From: Musa acuminata AAA Group
Lineage: Eukaryota; Streptophyta; Magnoliopsida; Zingiberales; Musaceae
DNA length: 64,000 nt
Direction: 5' to 3'
Assembly: GCF_036884655.1 (NCBI RefSeq)
Contig: NC_088330.1
Span: forward strand, 35,712,001 to 35,776,000
Part shown: positions 36,583 through 48,198 of the stretch, in pieces
Numbering within the stretch: the first letter of the stretch is position 1
Layout: each line of letters begins with the position of its first letter
Program-made: the position numbers and the translations under genes
The notes under the pieces: generated by a model
What the model was told of the DNA's origin: nothing
Databases searched by the model: none
Seen by the model: only the letters and a program-made list of their open reading frames with translations

Positions 36583-37228
36583 TGTTATGGATGGTCGTCG
36601 TGCACCCATAACACCTTTTATCAAAAGACTGTTCGTTACTTTTGTTTGCTTGTACATATGTTTATGTAGCGTGTTTTGCCTCGAATTTATGAGTTTTGTT
36701 TGAAAACTATAAGCATGAATAGTTTGCAAGGCTGCAGAGCATCGCACATCAGAATGGGTAAAACTATCTCAAAATAGTTTAGTTTTCATGTGCTATGGAC
36801 CTATTTTCTGCAAGCTACAGTGCGGAGAAAAACATTAGCCATCTCAACACCCGAGAACCCTCAAAGTGGCACATGATTGGATGGGGGTTTGAGGTAGCAT
36901 TGAGCCTTAATTGGATTAACAAGTTAAACATGTTAAGCCTATAGAAACTTGCTATTGCCTTCGACACCCTTTAAGTAATCGTTTGTAAATTTTACGAACT
37001 TACGACTATTCATTTATTTTTTAAAATCCTTATTTTTCTCCTTCCTCTTTTTTTTTCTTTCTTTCTTACACATTAACCAAAATACTTGTAAAACTATTAT
37101 TGTTCATTTTCGAAGTAATCAATTTACTCTTTTATAAATTCTTTCAGAACGTAACTCAGTAAATCCTCGAACAAATAATGAAAGAATACTCTATAACTTT
37201 GATAATTGTAGTTAAATTCGTGATAACA
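36583..37228 (+). repeat. 3' LTR of the chromovirus (646 bp)
   Basis: It begins TGTTATGGAT, shares cgtgcacccataacacctt with the 5' LTR (cactcataacacctt there) and ends cgtgataaca. It lacks the 63-bp internal duplication. A purine-rich tract (36571-36581) lies directly upstream. Confidence 0.8.
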
Positions 37229-37779
37229 TAATAAATAATTTTAATCGTAAAGAATACATTTTGATTAGATCAATAAAATATATGTATGAAAACATGACAC
37301 CGCTTATTCCTCCAAAATTTGACAAGAACAGCATCCAAAGAACATGCATGAAAACGATGCGAAGCCGACATTGAACCAAGATATTAGGCATACGGACTCA
37401 GAAATATTGAGCACATGAAAGAAAACAGTGATGAAGATAAGATGATAAATCAATCCAAATAATTCAGCCAAAATAAATGAACTGTGTAAAAAAGCCACGA
37501 CTCATTCCCTATGTCAGAGTCTGTCAGATGTACATGCGCCGAGCTTCCACCCGGTGGAATACACTGATAAATAATAATGGATGCAAGTGAAAACAACTAA
37601 ACCTACAAACACATTGGCGATTAACAACCATTACCACTATCTATAATCTTATTCATTTATCCACCTACCAATGCCACAATTCGGCCAACCATCTTCAAGG
37701 GCCAATAGGTTAAGCAACTATCTATCTATAACCCAAGACATCCCTTGTAATCAAGAATCCCCGATAAATTTTAAGAAAA
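37229..37779. other. Spacer and 3' UTR of the TFIIS-domain gene
   Basis: This AT-rich stretch has no gene. The right part is the presumed 3' UTR of the minus-strand gene that ends at 37780. No clear poly(A) signal could be selected. Confidence 0.4.
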
Positions 37780-40740
37780 CTACTGTCGGGACATCGTATG
37801 CTTGAAACCATACAGAGAAGGCTCCCACCCAGAGTCGGGCTCTTTCCGCTTCAATGCGATGCCCGAACTAGAAGGTTGTGCACTAGTCTTTGTTTGATCT
37901 TCTGTTCGACCTCTATGACCTTGCAGAAAGAATTGTTCAAACCGGCCACCTTCCTTTGATGTCATCCCACCATTTAAGTCAAAACCAGCTCGTGAAGAAC
38001 CAAAACCAGCCATATTTGAGGGCACACTGGTGGCACCCAAAAGAAATGGTGGCCTCGCAGATGGTCCACCGAGTCCTCCTGCACCAGTAATATGTGGTAA
38101 GTGTGTAGCGCCTCTTGGGTCTACCATGTAAGAAAAGCTCCCAGGGGAATAATATGCTGCAGGAACTGTCATGGTAGGTGCACTTGGAAGTCCAGCATAT
38201 CCATATGCAAGGTTTGGCATGTTTGTACAAGGCAATAGTGGTCTAGCAACCATAGTAGGCTCAATGTTCAGTCCATTCGGTAGAAATGAATGCTGCACTT
38301 GGTTGCCATTATCCTTCCTTTCAGCAGCAATTTTTGATCCCATGATTTTAATGACAGGATCACAAGGTGTTGGCCCTACACAATATTCAGAGGCTTTAGT
38401 AGATGATTTATCAAAGTTGTGAGAACCACCAATGTCAGGGAGTGATGGGTTGTCATTCAGATCAAAGTCTCTAAGGGATGGTTGTCTATAAGACGAAGAA
38501 GAAGCTGACGATAAGCTATGCTCTCCATGTTGAAAATGTAGCTTCCAAGATGAGAAGGGATTCATGGAGGCATCCTCATCACTGAGGCGATTAAGATCCA
38601 AATTCAGCTTCTTCTCTGTTCTGGAAATGACCTCCACACATGAATCTCCAGACGGAAGACTAGATGACGCAGGCACCTGTCTCCTAGATGCAGGTATATC
38701 AGCCACCTCATCAACCATTTCAGTCACATTCAAATCGATTTGTAGGAAATTGGATTTCTGCTTTGATCCAGAAGAAATCCTTTCATCCTCTAGTGTTCTT
38801 CGAGGAGATGCTGGTCGAAAAGCACTGGTAGCAGCGGAGCCCTTCCATCCCACTTCACCTCCAAAATGGAGAGGAGTAACTGACAACCCTGGAGCTCCTT
38901 TTGAAGAAGCAACAACAGCAATAGGAGCGGTCACATTGATAGGAATTTTCTGAATGGGCCTTATCGAGCACTCAGGTTTGTCGCTGCAAATATCAGCGTT
39001 CAAATCAAAGGTACATCTAATCATAATGGACTTATCAACTAATTCTTGTCGCTTGGTTGATTCTATATCTTGTTCAGAAATTTCTGGATCAGAACTCATG
39101 TTCTGTGTGATCTCTGACTCTTTTTCAGGAGATGAGGTACCAGAATGATCTTTTCCAGCTGATGAACTATCAGCATCAACTTCCTCAGTCACTGCTCGAT
39201 CGTGTTTTTCTTCTTCAGATTCAGGGCTATGAGAACCAGTTGTTTCTCCAGAATTGAACTCAGGAGAGCTACAAAAGGGCTCTCTATAATCAACCACCTC
39301 TCTTTCCACTGCTATAGCAACTTGCCTTGCAACCTCTAACGCATCATCCAAGCATTCAAGTCCCAACTCTGACTTTTGACTGATCTCTTTGTTAGCCTTA
39401 ATTCCAACAACTTTAAAGAAATCAGTGGAGGTTTCAAAATGACCTTTACGGCTCTTAAATTTGGTAACATGATCAATGTCTTTAACGATGCCAGTCAAGG
39501 CTTCCTCCCTCTGACAAGGTAACTGAGGATCACCTATATTGTTGATAATGCTTGCGGTGCAAGAAAGATCTTGAAAACCACTAGTTAGATTTACAGCTGG
39601 GTTGGAGTCCTTGGCTGTTATCAAACTCTTTTCCCTCCCATGGTCAAAATCCCCAGCCTTCGGCTGATGTTCCATTGTTTTTGATGCAAAAGAAGCATCA
39701 TTGTCAGAATCCATCTTGCATGCAATCATAGGCTCTGTAGCAGCCATCAATGGTGTCAAAGAAGCAGAGAAAGCAAGAGAAGAAGAATTACTGTAAGTTT
39801 CTCTCTGGTTGGATTTGCATGACTTACCTTCCCTCATATCCAACTCCATCCCTTTCACAACCTCAGGGACATCTTTCAACACTGCTACATCATGTTGATC
39901 ATCTGTATCTCCCTTCTGATCAGACTGTGAACAAGTGTTAGCAGAGGGGTTTCCTACAGCAACAGCAACAGAAACAGAAGACTCTACTGTAATAGACAAA
40001 TTTTCTGGACAGGAATTTGAGATGATGGATGACCCTGATGAGTTCACACCTGCTACCTCTGCATTTGAATTGATGGGATTCGATGACATGGAAAGAACTT
40101 GATTTGGTGTTGTTAGCCTCTCATTTTCAGTAGAATTGAGAGAAGAAATGTCCAAGCATGGAGGAACATCAACAACTGAATTAACTAAGTTCGAACAATT
40201 TTCATTTGTCTTCACATCCTCACAAGTTCGGGGATGATTACTTTCACTGGCCCTGCATTGATCTTGATCATGACAACTCATATCATTGTTCCTTACGAGC
40301 TCCCATTTAGCATACAGAATTCTAGCCTTCTCTTTAATTGGAATACTTTTGTGATCAAGAAGGAGCTCAATAGTAATTCCAATCCCAGAGGTACTTTTCC
40401 TTTTATGATCAATAGGAAGCCTCTCAAATGATGTCAGTAACGAACAGATCAGTTCTTCCACAACTATGCCATTGACATCCACACTGAGGTTTAGTGCTTC
40501 TTGAAGCCATTGATTAAGCAACGAAAGTCCATTTAACTCGAGAAATTGATTAAGACATTCCTTATGGTCAGTGGCTGCTAAAACACCTGCAACTGTAGAC
40601 CATTGTCTAACTGCATCACCCAAGTTACTTGTAGTACAATCATTCAACTTTTGAATCATGGAAAGCAGCTCTTCGACCCTCGCAAGACTCGAGAGCCCAT
40701 CTCTCATCTCAGTTAGAGTAAAGAAATCTTCAAGTGTCAT
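37780..40740 (-). CDS. TFIIS N-terminal (LW) domain protein, similar to Arabidopsis AT4G24200 type
   Basis: One uninterrupted coding exon of 986 aa. Residues about 1-150 form a TFIIS N-terminal/LW helical bundle (TLEDFFTLTEMRDGLSSLARVEELLSMI in pieces, LNQWLQEAL, then GIGITIELLLDHKSIPIKEKARILYAKW), the fold also found in Med26, elongin A and SUO-type proteins, where it contacts transcription factors. No BAH domain precedes it, unlike SUO. The rest is long, Ser/Glu-rich and disordered, with five DLN motifs at about residues 577, 667, 712, 757 and 920; the fourth (DLNDNPSLP) fits an EAR-type repression motif. The C-terminus is Gly/Pro/Met-rich. A nuclear role in transcription is likely by family; the exact job is unknown. 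The ATG at 40740 follows a splice acceptor at 40742-40743. Confidence 0.85.
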   Translation of the reverse strand: MTLEDFFTLTEMRDGLSSLARVEELLSMIQKLNDCTTSNLGDAVRQWSTVAGVLAATDHKECLNQFLELNGLSLLNQWLQEALNLSVDVNGIVVEELICSLLTSFERLPIDHKRKSTSGIGITIELLLDHKSIPIKEKARILYAKWELVRNNDMSCHDQDQCRASESNHPRTCEDVKTNENCSNLVNSVVDVPPCLDISSLNSTENERLTTPNQVLSMSSNPINSNAEVAGVNSSGSSIISNSCPENLSITVESSVSVAVAVGNPSANTCSQSDQKGDTDDQHDVAVLKDVPEVVKGMELDMREGKSCKSNQRETYSNSSSLAFSASLTPLMAATEPMIACKMDSDNDASFASKTMEHQPKAGDFDHGREKSLITAKDSNPAVNLTSGFQDLSCTASIINNIGDPQLPCQREEALTGIVKDIDHVTKFKSRKGHFETSTDFFKVVGIKANKEISQKSELGLECLDDALEVARQVAIAVEREVVDYREPFCSSPEFNSGETTGSHSPESEEEKHDRAVTEEVDADSSSAGKDHSGTSSPEKESEITQNMSSDPEISEQDIESTKRQELVDKSIMIRCTFDLNADICSDKPECSIRPIQKIPINVTAPIAVVASSKGAPGLSVTPLHFGGEVGWKGSAATSAFRPASPRRTLEDERISSGSKQKSNFLQIDLNVTEMVDEVADIPASRRQVPASSSLPSGDSCVEVISRTEKKLNLDLNRLSDEDASMNPFSSWKLHFQHGEHSLSSASSSSYRQPSLRDFDLNDNPSLPDIGGSHNFDKSSTKASEYCVGPTPCDPVIKIMGSKIAAERKDNGNQVQHSFLPNGLNIEPTMVARPLLPCTNMPNLAYGYAGLPSAPTMTVPAAYYSPGSFSYMVDPRGATHLPHITGAGGLGGPSARPPFLLGATSVPSNMAGFGSSRAGFDLNGGMTSKEGGRFEQFFLQGHRGRTEDQTKTSAQPSSSGIALKRKEPDSGWEPSLYGFKHTMSRQ

Positions 40741-40741
40741 T

Positions 40742-43567
40742 CTGGCTCACAAGAGAAAACAAGCATATAAAAGCTTCAATAATCAACTCATTGCAGCATG
40801 CTGCTACTTGAATCATCTAACCATAATTAGGATGAGCATGAGCATGTGACATTACACTTTTCTGCAATATACAGCATAGTTTAATCAGAAGATTAGTCAG
40901 CGAAATATAATGATTAAAAAAATTTTGAAGTGTTTTTTCAAAGAAAAAATGTAGTATATGATGTCAGAGGTGACAAATGGTATAACATCTGATTCAAATC
41001 CAAACCAATGCCCATGACTCTGAAGTCAAACAAACATAAAGAAAGAAAGCAATAACTGCACCAACAGTAAAGCCACATCCTAAAGTCATCCATCAGTTTG
41101 ATTACTCATGCCTCTCATTGATCTCCAGAAAAACAGATCAATTTGCTAGTGGTTACCAATCTTGATTAGGCCTAAACTGCACCAACAATAAAGTCACTTC
41201 TTAATATTATCCACCAAATGTATGTCACTCATGCCTGTCATTAATCTCCTAAATAAATCGATCCTGAATGGGGTGACCAATCCAGACTGGAGTCTCACTT
41301 CAGTCCTAAAACACCCTATTTCGAGTCAGATCATTGGAACCAGCTGATTTTCAACAGTGTTGTACCGACATATATATACTGATATATATGCCCAAAGGAC
41401 TGCCACAACATTGACAGTGGAAATCAAAGTCCTGGTTCCTTATAACAACTATAGCTTACTAAGTTCCAACTTCAGATGTAGAACTCGATGATACAGTTAG
41501 ATGATCATAGAAAAATTATACTCTAATTTCACCATATATCAATGGAAACTATGTTACAAAAACTTGTGCTAAGATTGGTCCAAGACTGAGTCATCTGGAA
41601 CAGCTTTGTATCTGGTATCTACAACCCAGGATCTAAAAAGGTCCCAGCCAAGGATGGCCATTTTAATTGTGCCACCCAATATCAAGTAGTTTATATAATG
41701 TTACGTCTCTGTCTCAGAATATGATCCAATCTGTCTGTGCATAACAGATTACAATTAACATAACCCTGCAAAACAATATATAATCAACTAACAAGTCACA
41801 GTATCATGTGTTCTGAACTGATTCCACTTTTTTTAAACACTGATAAAATCTAGTTAGTAGTCAGTAAAAAGATGGTATCATCGAGATCAAAAAAGTTCTC
41901 AAAGTTATATACTAGAAAATACAGAAAAAAGGTCCCAGCCAAGGATGGCCATTTTAATTGTGCCACCCAATATCAAGTAGTTTATATAATGTTACGTCTC
42001 TGTCTCAGAATATGATCCAATCTGTCTGTGCATAACAGATTACAATTAACATAACCCTGCAAAACAATATATAATCAACTAACAAGTCACAGTATCATGT
42101 GTTCTGAACTGATTCCACTTTTTTTAAACACTGATAAAATCTAGTTAGTAGTCAGTAAAAAGATGGTATCATTGAGATCAAAAAAGTTCTCAAAGTTATA
42201 TACTAGAAAATACAGAAAAAAGTTAAAATAAAAGAACAATTTATGCATTTTGTTTTAAACTAGCAAAAATACTAGATACTTCATGATCCATATTGCCCTG
42301 CGGTAACTAACTTTCACTTCCCCATAAACTATGATGGAGTCTGCTTTCAGACTAGTAGAATGAAGCTGAATATCATGATTGTTCAATGAGTGAACAAAAG
42401 AGAAAGGGCCAGTAGGCTTATTTTTCCAATTCCGTATAGAACTGAAGTCATGTTAAACATTTCTAAAAATACAAGAGCTATCAACAAAAATACATATAGG
42501 AAAAGAGGACATCCTCAGCCAAAAAAGGAACAAAACTCTGGACATGTATCCTTCCATACAAGACTAGACTCAAACTTCAAAGATCATTTAATCGTAAGGT
42601 TCAGTCTAACAAGCTCCTGAAGCTTCCTGGGAATAGATAATCAGGCTATACTAATCTTGACTGATCATGGAAAACTTGCGGGCAACAAAAAGAACATTTC
42701 CAATTGGAGGGGTTTGCAGTTAGCCAAATCCTATTCATATATAATAAATAATAGGACGCGCTAGTTCAAGACACAAGTCACAAGCACCAACGACAGCTCC
42801 AAAAACAATCCCATATATGTTTTAGTGATAACGCCACCAAATAATTCAAGACCGCGTACAAATAAGTGGCTTCCTCAATCAAAACAGAGAAGTCTCAAGA
42901 ATTGCTGATGAAATTACATTTAAAGAGAGAATGTAGCAGCAAGTGCGGCAATTCTTTATAGCAAATTTCCTATAACCCAATATAAAAACATCTAGCCAGT
43001 AAGCTGGTCGTCTAAACCGAACTATCAACCCAAGTAATGGTTTAAAGAAAGGAAGAGGAAGATTTCAAACACAAATGAAAACTCAAACAAACAGAAAAGA
43101 TGAGGGATTAACAAGTTCGCTCATAATATTGTTACCACCAATGAACACCAAAAACGCATCTACACAAACCCAAAAAATCGAAGCTAAATCCTAATGGTCG
43201 GTAAAGCTATTGACTACAACCGCAACAATAATCCGAAGATGAGACCGGAAGATGAGTAATGATCCGATCGGCCGTAAATCGAGAGGCAACAAAAGATCAG
43301 CAATCTACAAGAAAAGAAAGATCGCACACATAATTCGGTAGAAAACGAAAGATTAAAGATCTAATCCACCGAGGCAGTAAACCAAAACCCTAGCTCATAA
43401 TTTATCCTCGAAGAATCACGAACCAAAATCAAACAGCCAAATCGAACCATCACGAGAAAACGAGAGGAAACAGGCGGTCGGAAACAGGGAGAAGGCAATG
43501 CAGCGGAGGACCAAGAGGAGAAGAGATCACAGTATAATTCGAGAGAAGCGAAGGGCTTGGGGATTAC
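40742..43567 (-). other. Large leader intron of the TFIIS-domain gene
   Basis: On the minus strand a donor (GCG/GTAATCC, at 43567-43566) and an acceptor (GAGCCAG/A, ending at 40742) frame a 2826-nt intron directly before the start codon. The non-coding first exon lies upstream of 43568. The intron has no coding signal but holds the 291-bp tandem duplication at 41636-42222. A leader intron of this size is common in plant regulatory genes and can raise expression; that effect here is inference. Confidence 0.65.
41636..42222. repeat. Near-identical 291-bp tandem duplication
   Basis: The block from aaaaaggtcccagccaagg to tactagaaaatacagaaaa is present twice back to back (about 41636-41927 and 41927-42222, step 291 bp). 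By eye I find a single substitution (catcgagatc against catTgagatc). Such high identity means a very recent duplication or an assembly artefact. Confidence 0.92.
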
Positions 43568-44400
43568 CGCCTGGGAAGGACGAAACCCTAGATTCCGGAT
43601 TCCGAGGATGATGAGACCGTCCCCCTTCTCGTATCGATCACGCCTTCCACCGTCCCTCACGCTCCACCCCCTTCTTCCCTCTCTTCTTCGTCGAACCAAA
43701 GCGCTCTCCCCACCTCCTCTCTATTGCTTGCTCATCATATTCCATCGTACTGAAGTTATATTTCGTTCCCATAAATGATCGTGATAATAATAATAATTGA
43801 TTTATTCCCACCACGTGCGAGTGAGGGGAAGCACGTGCCGGCAGCGAAGGAGGGATTCGGCAAGTCGGAGGAATCGGTCGGAGCCGGTGCGACGCGATTG
43901 GAATATTCCGACTCGAGAGAGACAGATGGGTATATCGTTTGGTGGGTGCGTTTCGGGTGAATAAAAAAGCCGTCTCAAAGACATTAGCACTCAAAATTGG
44001 GCTCTTTGGGCCGAGTTTAGAGCCCATCAAAGGACCCACCATTCACAAATTCTATTTACAGGCAATCAACTGACATCGTGGGTCGGCTATTCGGCCTCAG
44101 ATAGTGGAGGGGCCCACCATTGGTGGGGGCCTCAAACGAGGATTTCCAGCATGAAGCGCGTGGGATCGAAGGTGGGGAGGAAGCCGAACCCGTTAGCCAA
44201 GGATAGTTCCTTCCCACGGGAGCTTTGTGATCCGCTACGAGACCAGAAATGTCGTCCGTGCTAGTTGAGCCACTATATCTGAACGCGTGGCGAAAACACT
44301 CGTGTAGTTATCTGGACGCGACGCCGCACATCCAACCCAACCCTAACTCTATTTAAATCGTTCTCTGGCGATCGAAGCTGCGCCGCGCCCGCGGAACATA
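43568..44400. promoter_or_regulatory. Promoter region between the TFIIS-domain gene and the 44.4-kb locus
   Basis: Two CACGTG cores lie 20 bp apart at 43812-43817 and 43832-43837. Site II-type motifs occur at 44007-44012 (TGGGCC), with TGGGCT nearby at about 43998 and AGCCCAT at 44021-44027; a GGGCCCACC lies near 44110. A telo-box-like aaaccctag is at about 43582, in the minus-strand leader. These are the element types usual for plant housekeeping promoters. The region probably serves the minus gene and may be shared with the relic locus to the right. Confidence 0.55.
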
Positions 44401-47400
44401 GTGAGAGGATGATACACATTTTTGTCGGCGATGGAGGGCGGAGGAGAAGTACGACCGGAAGCATCCGGCGGTGGAGTGGATCCTCCAGGGCGCGCAGGAG
44501 ATGCAGATGAATCTATTCGACGACTTACATGTCGGTGACGACTCTTCATCCTTAACCCTAGCCTTCTAAGGATACTATTTATGGTGTTCTGTTCCCTGAC
44601 ATCCATTGATCTATTTCAAACTCTTTTGTCGTATCCAAAAGAACTGCAAAAGAAGTTCTCTTTTGGTATAAAGCTACCCAATCCCAACCAATATGTTTTG
44701 AAGAGCCGATGCTGCTTTTTTTTTTTTTGCGAAAATTGTTCTTTTTATGAAGAGTTAATTTGCCAGAAGTTAAGAGGAATGTTAGAGGTGTACAAGAAGT
44801 TAGAGGAATTATGGATCATCGCGTGATCCCTGATAATGGAGGTCTACAAATTAGGTTTTTGGTTGTGCCTCATTACTTGTTGCAGAAAGCTGCTTCCTGT
44901 TGAAGACACGGCATCTCTTAATGATAGCAGCCGTGAGCCTGTCGATTTTTATGTAGAGGAAAAGAAATACACTTGTCACGCCTCTTGTTGCAAATTTACA
45001 TTGCCATCATGTTGTTAAAAAATGATTGCGCCTGTCCACTCTAGGCTTGTCATTATCCATCTGTCAACATCTGGAAGGCATGTGCGGCAGTGTTTTAAGT
45101 ACTAGAACACACCAACTTCCATATTAGATAAAATTGAGCTTCTTATAGAAGTAATCTGGAGCCATCTTCCATCATTTGTGTGCTGCTACTGTTTTAGGGA
45201 TTGTTAACTTATTGTATCTTCCTTAAATATGTGGATATAACCCCTGGGTGAACAACTATGGGCCATAGGGCCAATAAGTGGGTCAAGTGCCATTTTTGAA
45301 TCCACAGGTGGGTGATTCGAAGTAGGTTATTTCTCAGGTGGCTGAACTATAATTAGAGACACTGAGTGTTAGTTCTTTTCTGACCTTTTTCCCCACAATA
45401 GAGATGCACACACTCCTGTTTGGTTGAATGGGGGGATGCTTGTGTCAAGAGCTTCATATAAGTTGTGACTTGTAAGTAGTAGTCCATAGTTGTGGTAGCA
45501 TTGAGAACTTTACTGGTTGAGCATTTTGCTCCCTCTTTTGGTGCTTTCCTAGACATCTGTCACTTTTTTTTGTTTGTCAGATCTGTATCCGTTACCTTAT
45601 CTTTTAGCATACTATGTGCAAGTTATTCTCCAATTTATGTATTATCAGGTATTTATTAATGCAGTTCAGCACCAATATTTCGTAGTCTACTCTTATTTCT
45701 TGGTTTGTAGACGACACGAGCATGGTGCTAAAGTAATATGCTTTTGTCTGTTGACATGTCATTCGGCATTTTATTGTCTAATGATGACTAACAAAAGTGA
45801 CAGCATGTATATTTATACATTTTAGTGGAACTTGATGTATATAATAAAATGTTTTGTTTAAACATTTTTTATGAAAACCTCGTCTATAGTATTCACTTTT
45901 GCAATTTCAGATGTGGTGTGTGGAATGTTCTCTGCACTTTACATTTGGTCAAATTGTTGCACTTGCTTTAAAAATATGGCAATCATATTCTTTGCCTGAG
46001 ATTTTACCTAGGAAATTATGCCAGTTAAGTGGGCTAATGTGTTAAAGAAATTGTCGGTTAGATGTTTATGTGAAGTGCTTAAAATATTTGTTACTTGCAA
46101 CTTAAACTTGAAATGGTGTGTGAGCAATGACTTTGCTAGTTGATCATTTTTCTCTCATTTTTGGATTCTGTTTGGATAATAATTTATGGAGAGAGCAGAA
46201 CAGAAGAGAAAGGAAGGAAGAGAAGACATGGGTATCTTATTTTCTCTTGGACACAAGGAGAGAATGAAGGAAATGCCATCTTTCCTCTTGTTTTATTTAG
46301 TAAATGTGTTAGTTATTCTCGAATTTATGTATATTAGTTAATGCAGTTCAGCACCAATATTTCGTAGTCTACTCTTATTTCTTGGTTTGTAGACTACACG
46401 AGCATGGTGCTACAGTAACATACTTTTGCCTAATGACATGTCATTTGGCATTTTCTTGTCTAATGATGACCAACAAAAGTGACAGCATGTATGTTTTAGT
46501 AGTTTAGCAGAACTTGATGCCGATAATAATTAAACACTTTTCCTATGAAGACAAGATAGAGAAGGGAAGATAAAACACGAGAATCTTATTTTCTCTTCCA
46601 CTTTTTGGTAAATAGGAAATGCCATATTTTTCTCATGTTTAATTTAGTAAAATTAGAGGAGCAGAGAAATTTTAGGTAAATAAGAAAAACAAAATATATG
46701 GATTATCTGTTTGCCTCAACATCTATCTCTCCCATTTCTGAGAGAAGCATAAAGGTTCTCAAGAACCATCCAAGCAATCTAAAATTATGAACTAAAACGT
46801 GCCATCTCTTCATTGACTAAACTGTGATTGTGTCATGCTTAGTTAACTTATTGTCTCACATCTTTTTTTATTTTTTACATGTCACCGGAGAATACTTTGA
46901 TTATGCAATTTATCTTCTCTCTTTATTTTCAGTTTGGAGAGCCTTAAGGCAGTGCACAGCAGCTCCCAGAGTTGGCACCAACACCAGAGTGGCAGAAACT
47001 CCTTGATCATCGACGGAACATTAAGGTCACCAGGATGCCCACGGAAGAGAACATGTTCTAGCCCGTAGGTCGTGCAAAGCAGCTCCCAGAGTCGGCACCA
47101 ACCTCAGAGCAACAGAAACTCAAAGACTGGCATTTTGACTTAGTTTTACCAGTTAATGCTTGGCAAAGCTGTAGCTGTTGGTTTGCTGTTATCATCTTCA
47201 GCCATCGATGAAGAACCCAATTATACATGCAGTGAAGATTTGCAGATGAATCCTGGTACTCATGAAACTGCAGTGCTAGTTGAGGAGGCTCCAGTACCAG
47301 CACAGAAGCGTGAATGAACAGCCTCAGATGCATGATGCAAGGTCTATCTATGATCATACCTTTGGCAAAGAAGTTTCTCCGGTCGAATGGGCAAAGGATT

Positions 47401-47440
47401 ATGTATTCTCGGAAAGGAAGCTTCCCGTGAGTCCCATTTA
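44401..47440 (+). pseudogene. Coding-looking patches of an unrecognised gene, probably a relic
   Basis: Three patches look coding on the plus strand. At about 44440-44535 the text runs RWRAEEKYDRKHPAVEWI then LQGAQEMQMNLFDDLHV, followed by a possible GT donor. At about 46940-47060 an acceptor-like ttttcag is followed by text containing LPELAPTPEWQKLLDHRRNI then KVTRMPTEENMF and a stop. At about 47290-47430 the text is HRSVNEQPQMHDARSIYDHT then FGKEVSPVEWAKDYVFSERK, followed by GTGAGT. Between the last two, an open stretch (AIDEEPNYTCSEDLQMNPG, about 47200-47255) is in another frame. The stops and shifts suggest a pseudogene, but a spliced gene with exons I cannot join remains possible. I do not recognise the family. 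Confidence 0.35.
45620..46500. repeat. Direct repeat pair, about 180 bp, 682 bp apart
   Basis: A segment with gcagttcagcaccaatattt, then cttatttcttggtttgtaga, then acaaaagtgacagcatgtat lies at about 45620-45810 and again at about 46310-46495. The copies are clearly alike with scattered changes. They sit in the non-coding part of the relic locus. Confidence 0.85.
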
Positions 47441-48154
47441 ACCGAATGTGGCATCAGGACATCTGTGAGATAAAAGGCAAGTCTTTTTCTCTCTCTGAAC
47501 TAAGAGTTCAGAGACTTGGGAGACGCGTGCCTTGACCACCGTCTCAGGCTCGGGGAACATACTCCCCACGATTAGATACGAATCCATGACTTAAGACCTC
47601 CTTACTGTAACACTGAGGTGCATGAAACTTAAACAAAGTACCTAAGACATAGGGTGTCTATTTATTTATGTTCTCGCAGATGTTTCAGTCTTATTTGTCC
47701 GCCACTTCTTTTCTACTCTCTCACGTCACAGGTCACTCGTCAAACGTTTGTCAACGCGACCCGAGATGACGGGAAGAGACATCTTCCACGTTGTTCCCGT
47801 AAAATAGATGGAGAAGCGAGCACTAAAATGCCTTGTTTATCTCTGCAAGAACTGATTAAAATCCCAAGCTGTTCCCTTTTTAGTAGAGCTATCTATAATG
47901 AAAGCCAATTGATATGATCCAATTTCTCATCAATTTGATTCAGTGAAACTGACTCCAGCTGAATTGCATCCGGAATAGAAAAGTTCGTGAAGTAATTAGA
48001 ACTCGGACGAGAGAAAATTTCCTAAAGTCAGGAAATACTTTTAATTCAAGTTAGAAGTCGGAATTTATCCAATAAAGCCCCTTCTTCCCTCCTAAGATCA
48101 TATTTGTACACATTGTAGACGTCAAAAGCTCACAAGTGTTCATTTAATAAATCT

Positions 48155-48198
<44 letters not shown>

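Larger units (their letters stand above)
32872..37228 (+). mobile_element. Ty3/gypsy chromovirus (Galadriel lineage-like), internally deleted
   Basis: Two related LTRs (32872-33580 and 36583-37228) flank an interior of about 3 kb. A decayed initiator-Met tRNA primer-binding site lies just after the 5' LTR (tagtattatagcaggc, about 33584-33599, against the usual tggtatcagagc). A purine-rich tract (gttgggaaga) precedes the 3' LTR. The plus-strand interior holds gag (about 34240-34630), protease (DTSATHNFI box, about 35065-35097), the start of RT (about 35520-35730) and then directly the integrase C-terminus with chromodomain-like tail, twice. The RT catalytic core, RNase H and integrase core are absent. 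Stops and frameshifts are many. The insertion is old: the LTRs differ visibly at many positions. No clean target-site duplication was seen (catac left, taata right). Confidence 0.85.
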
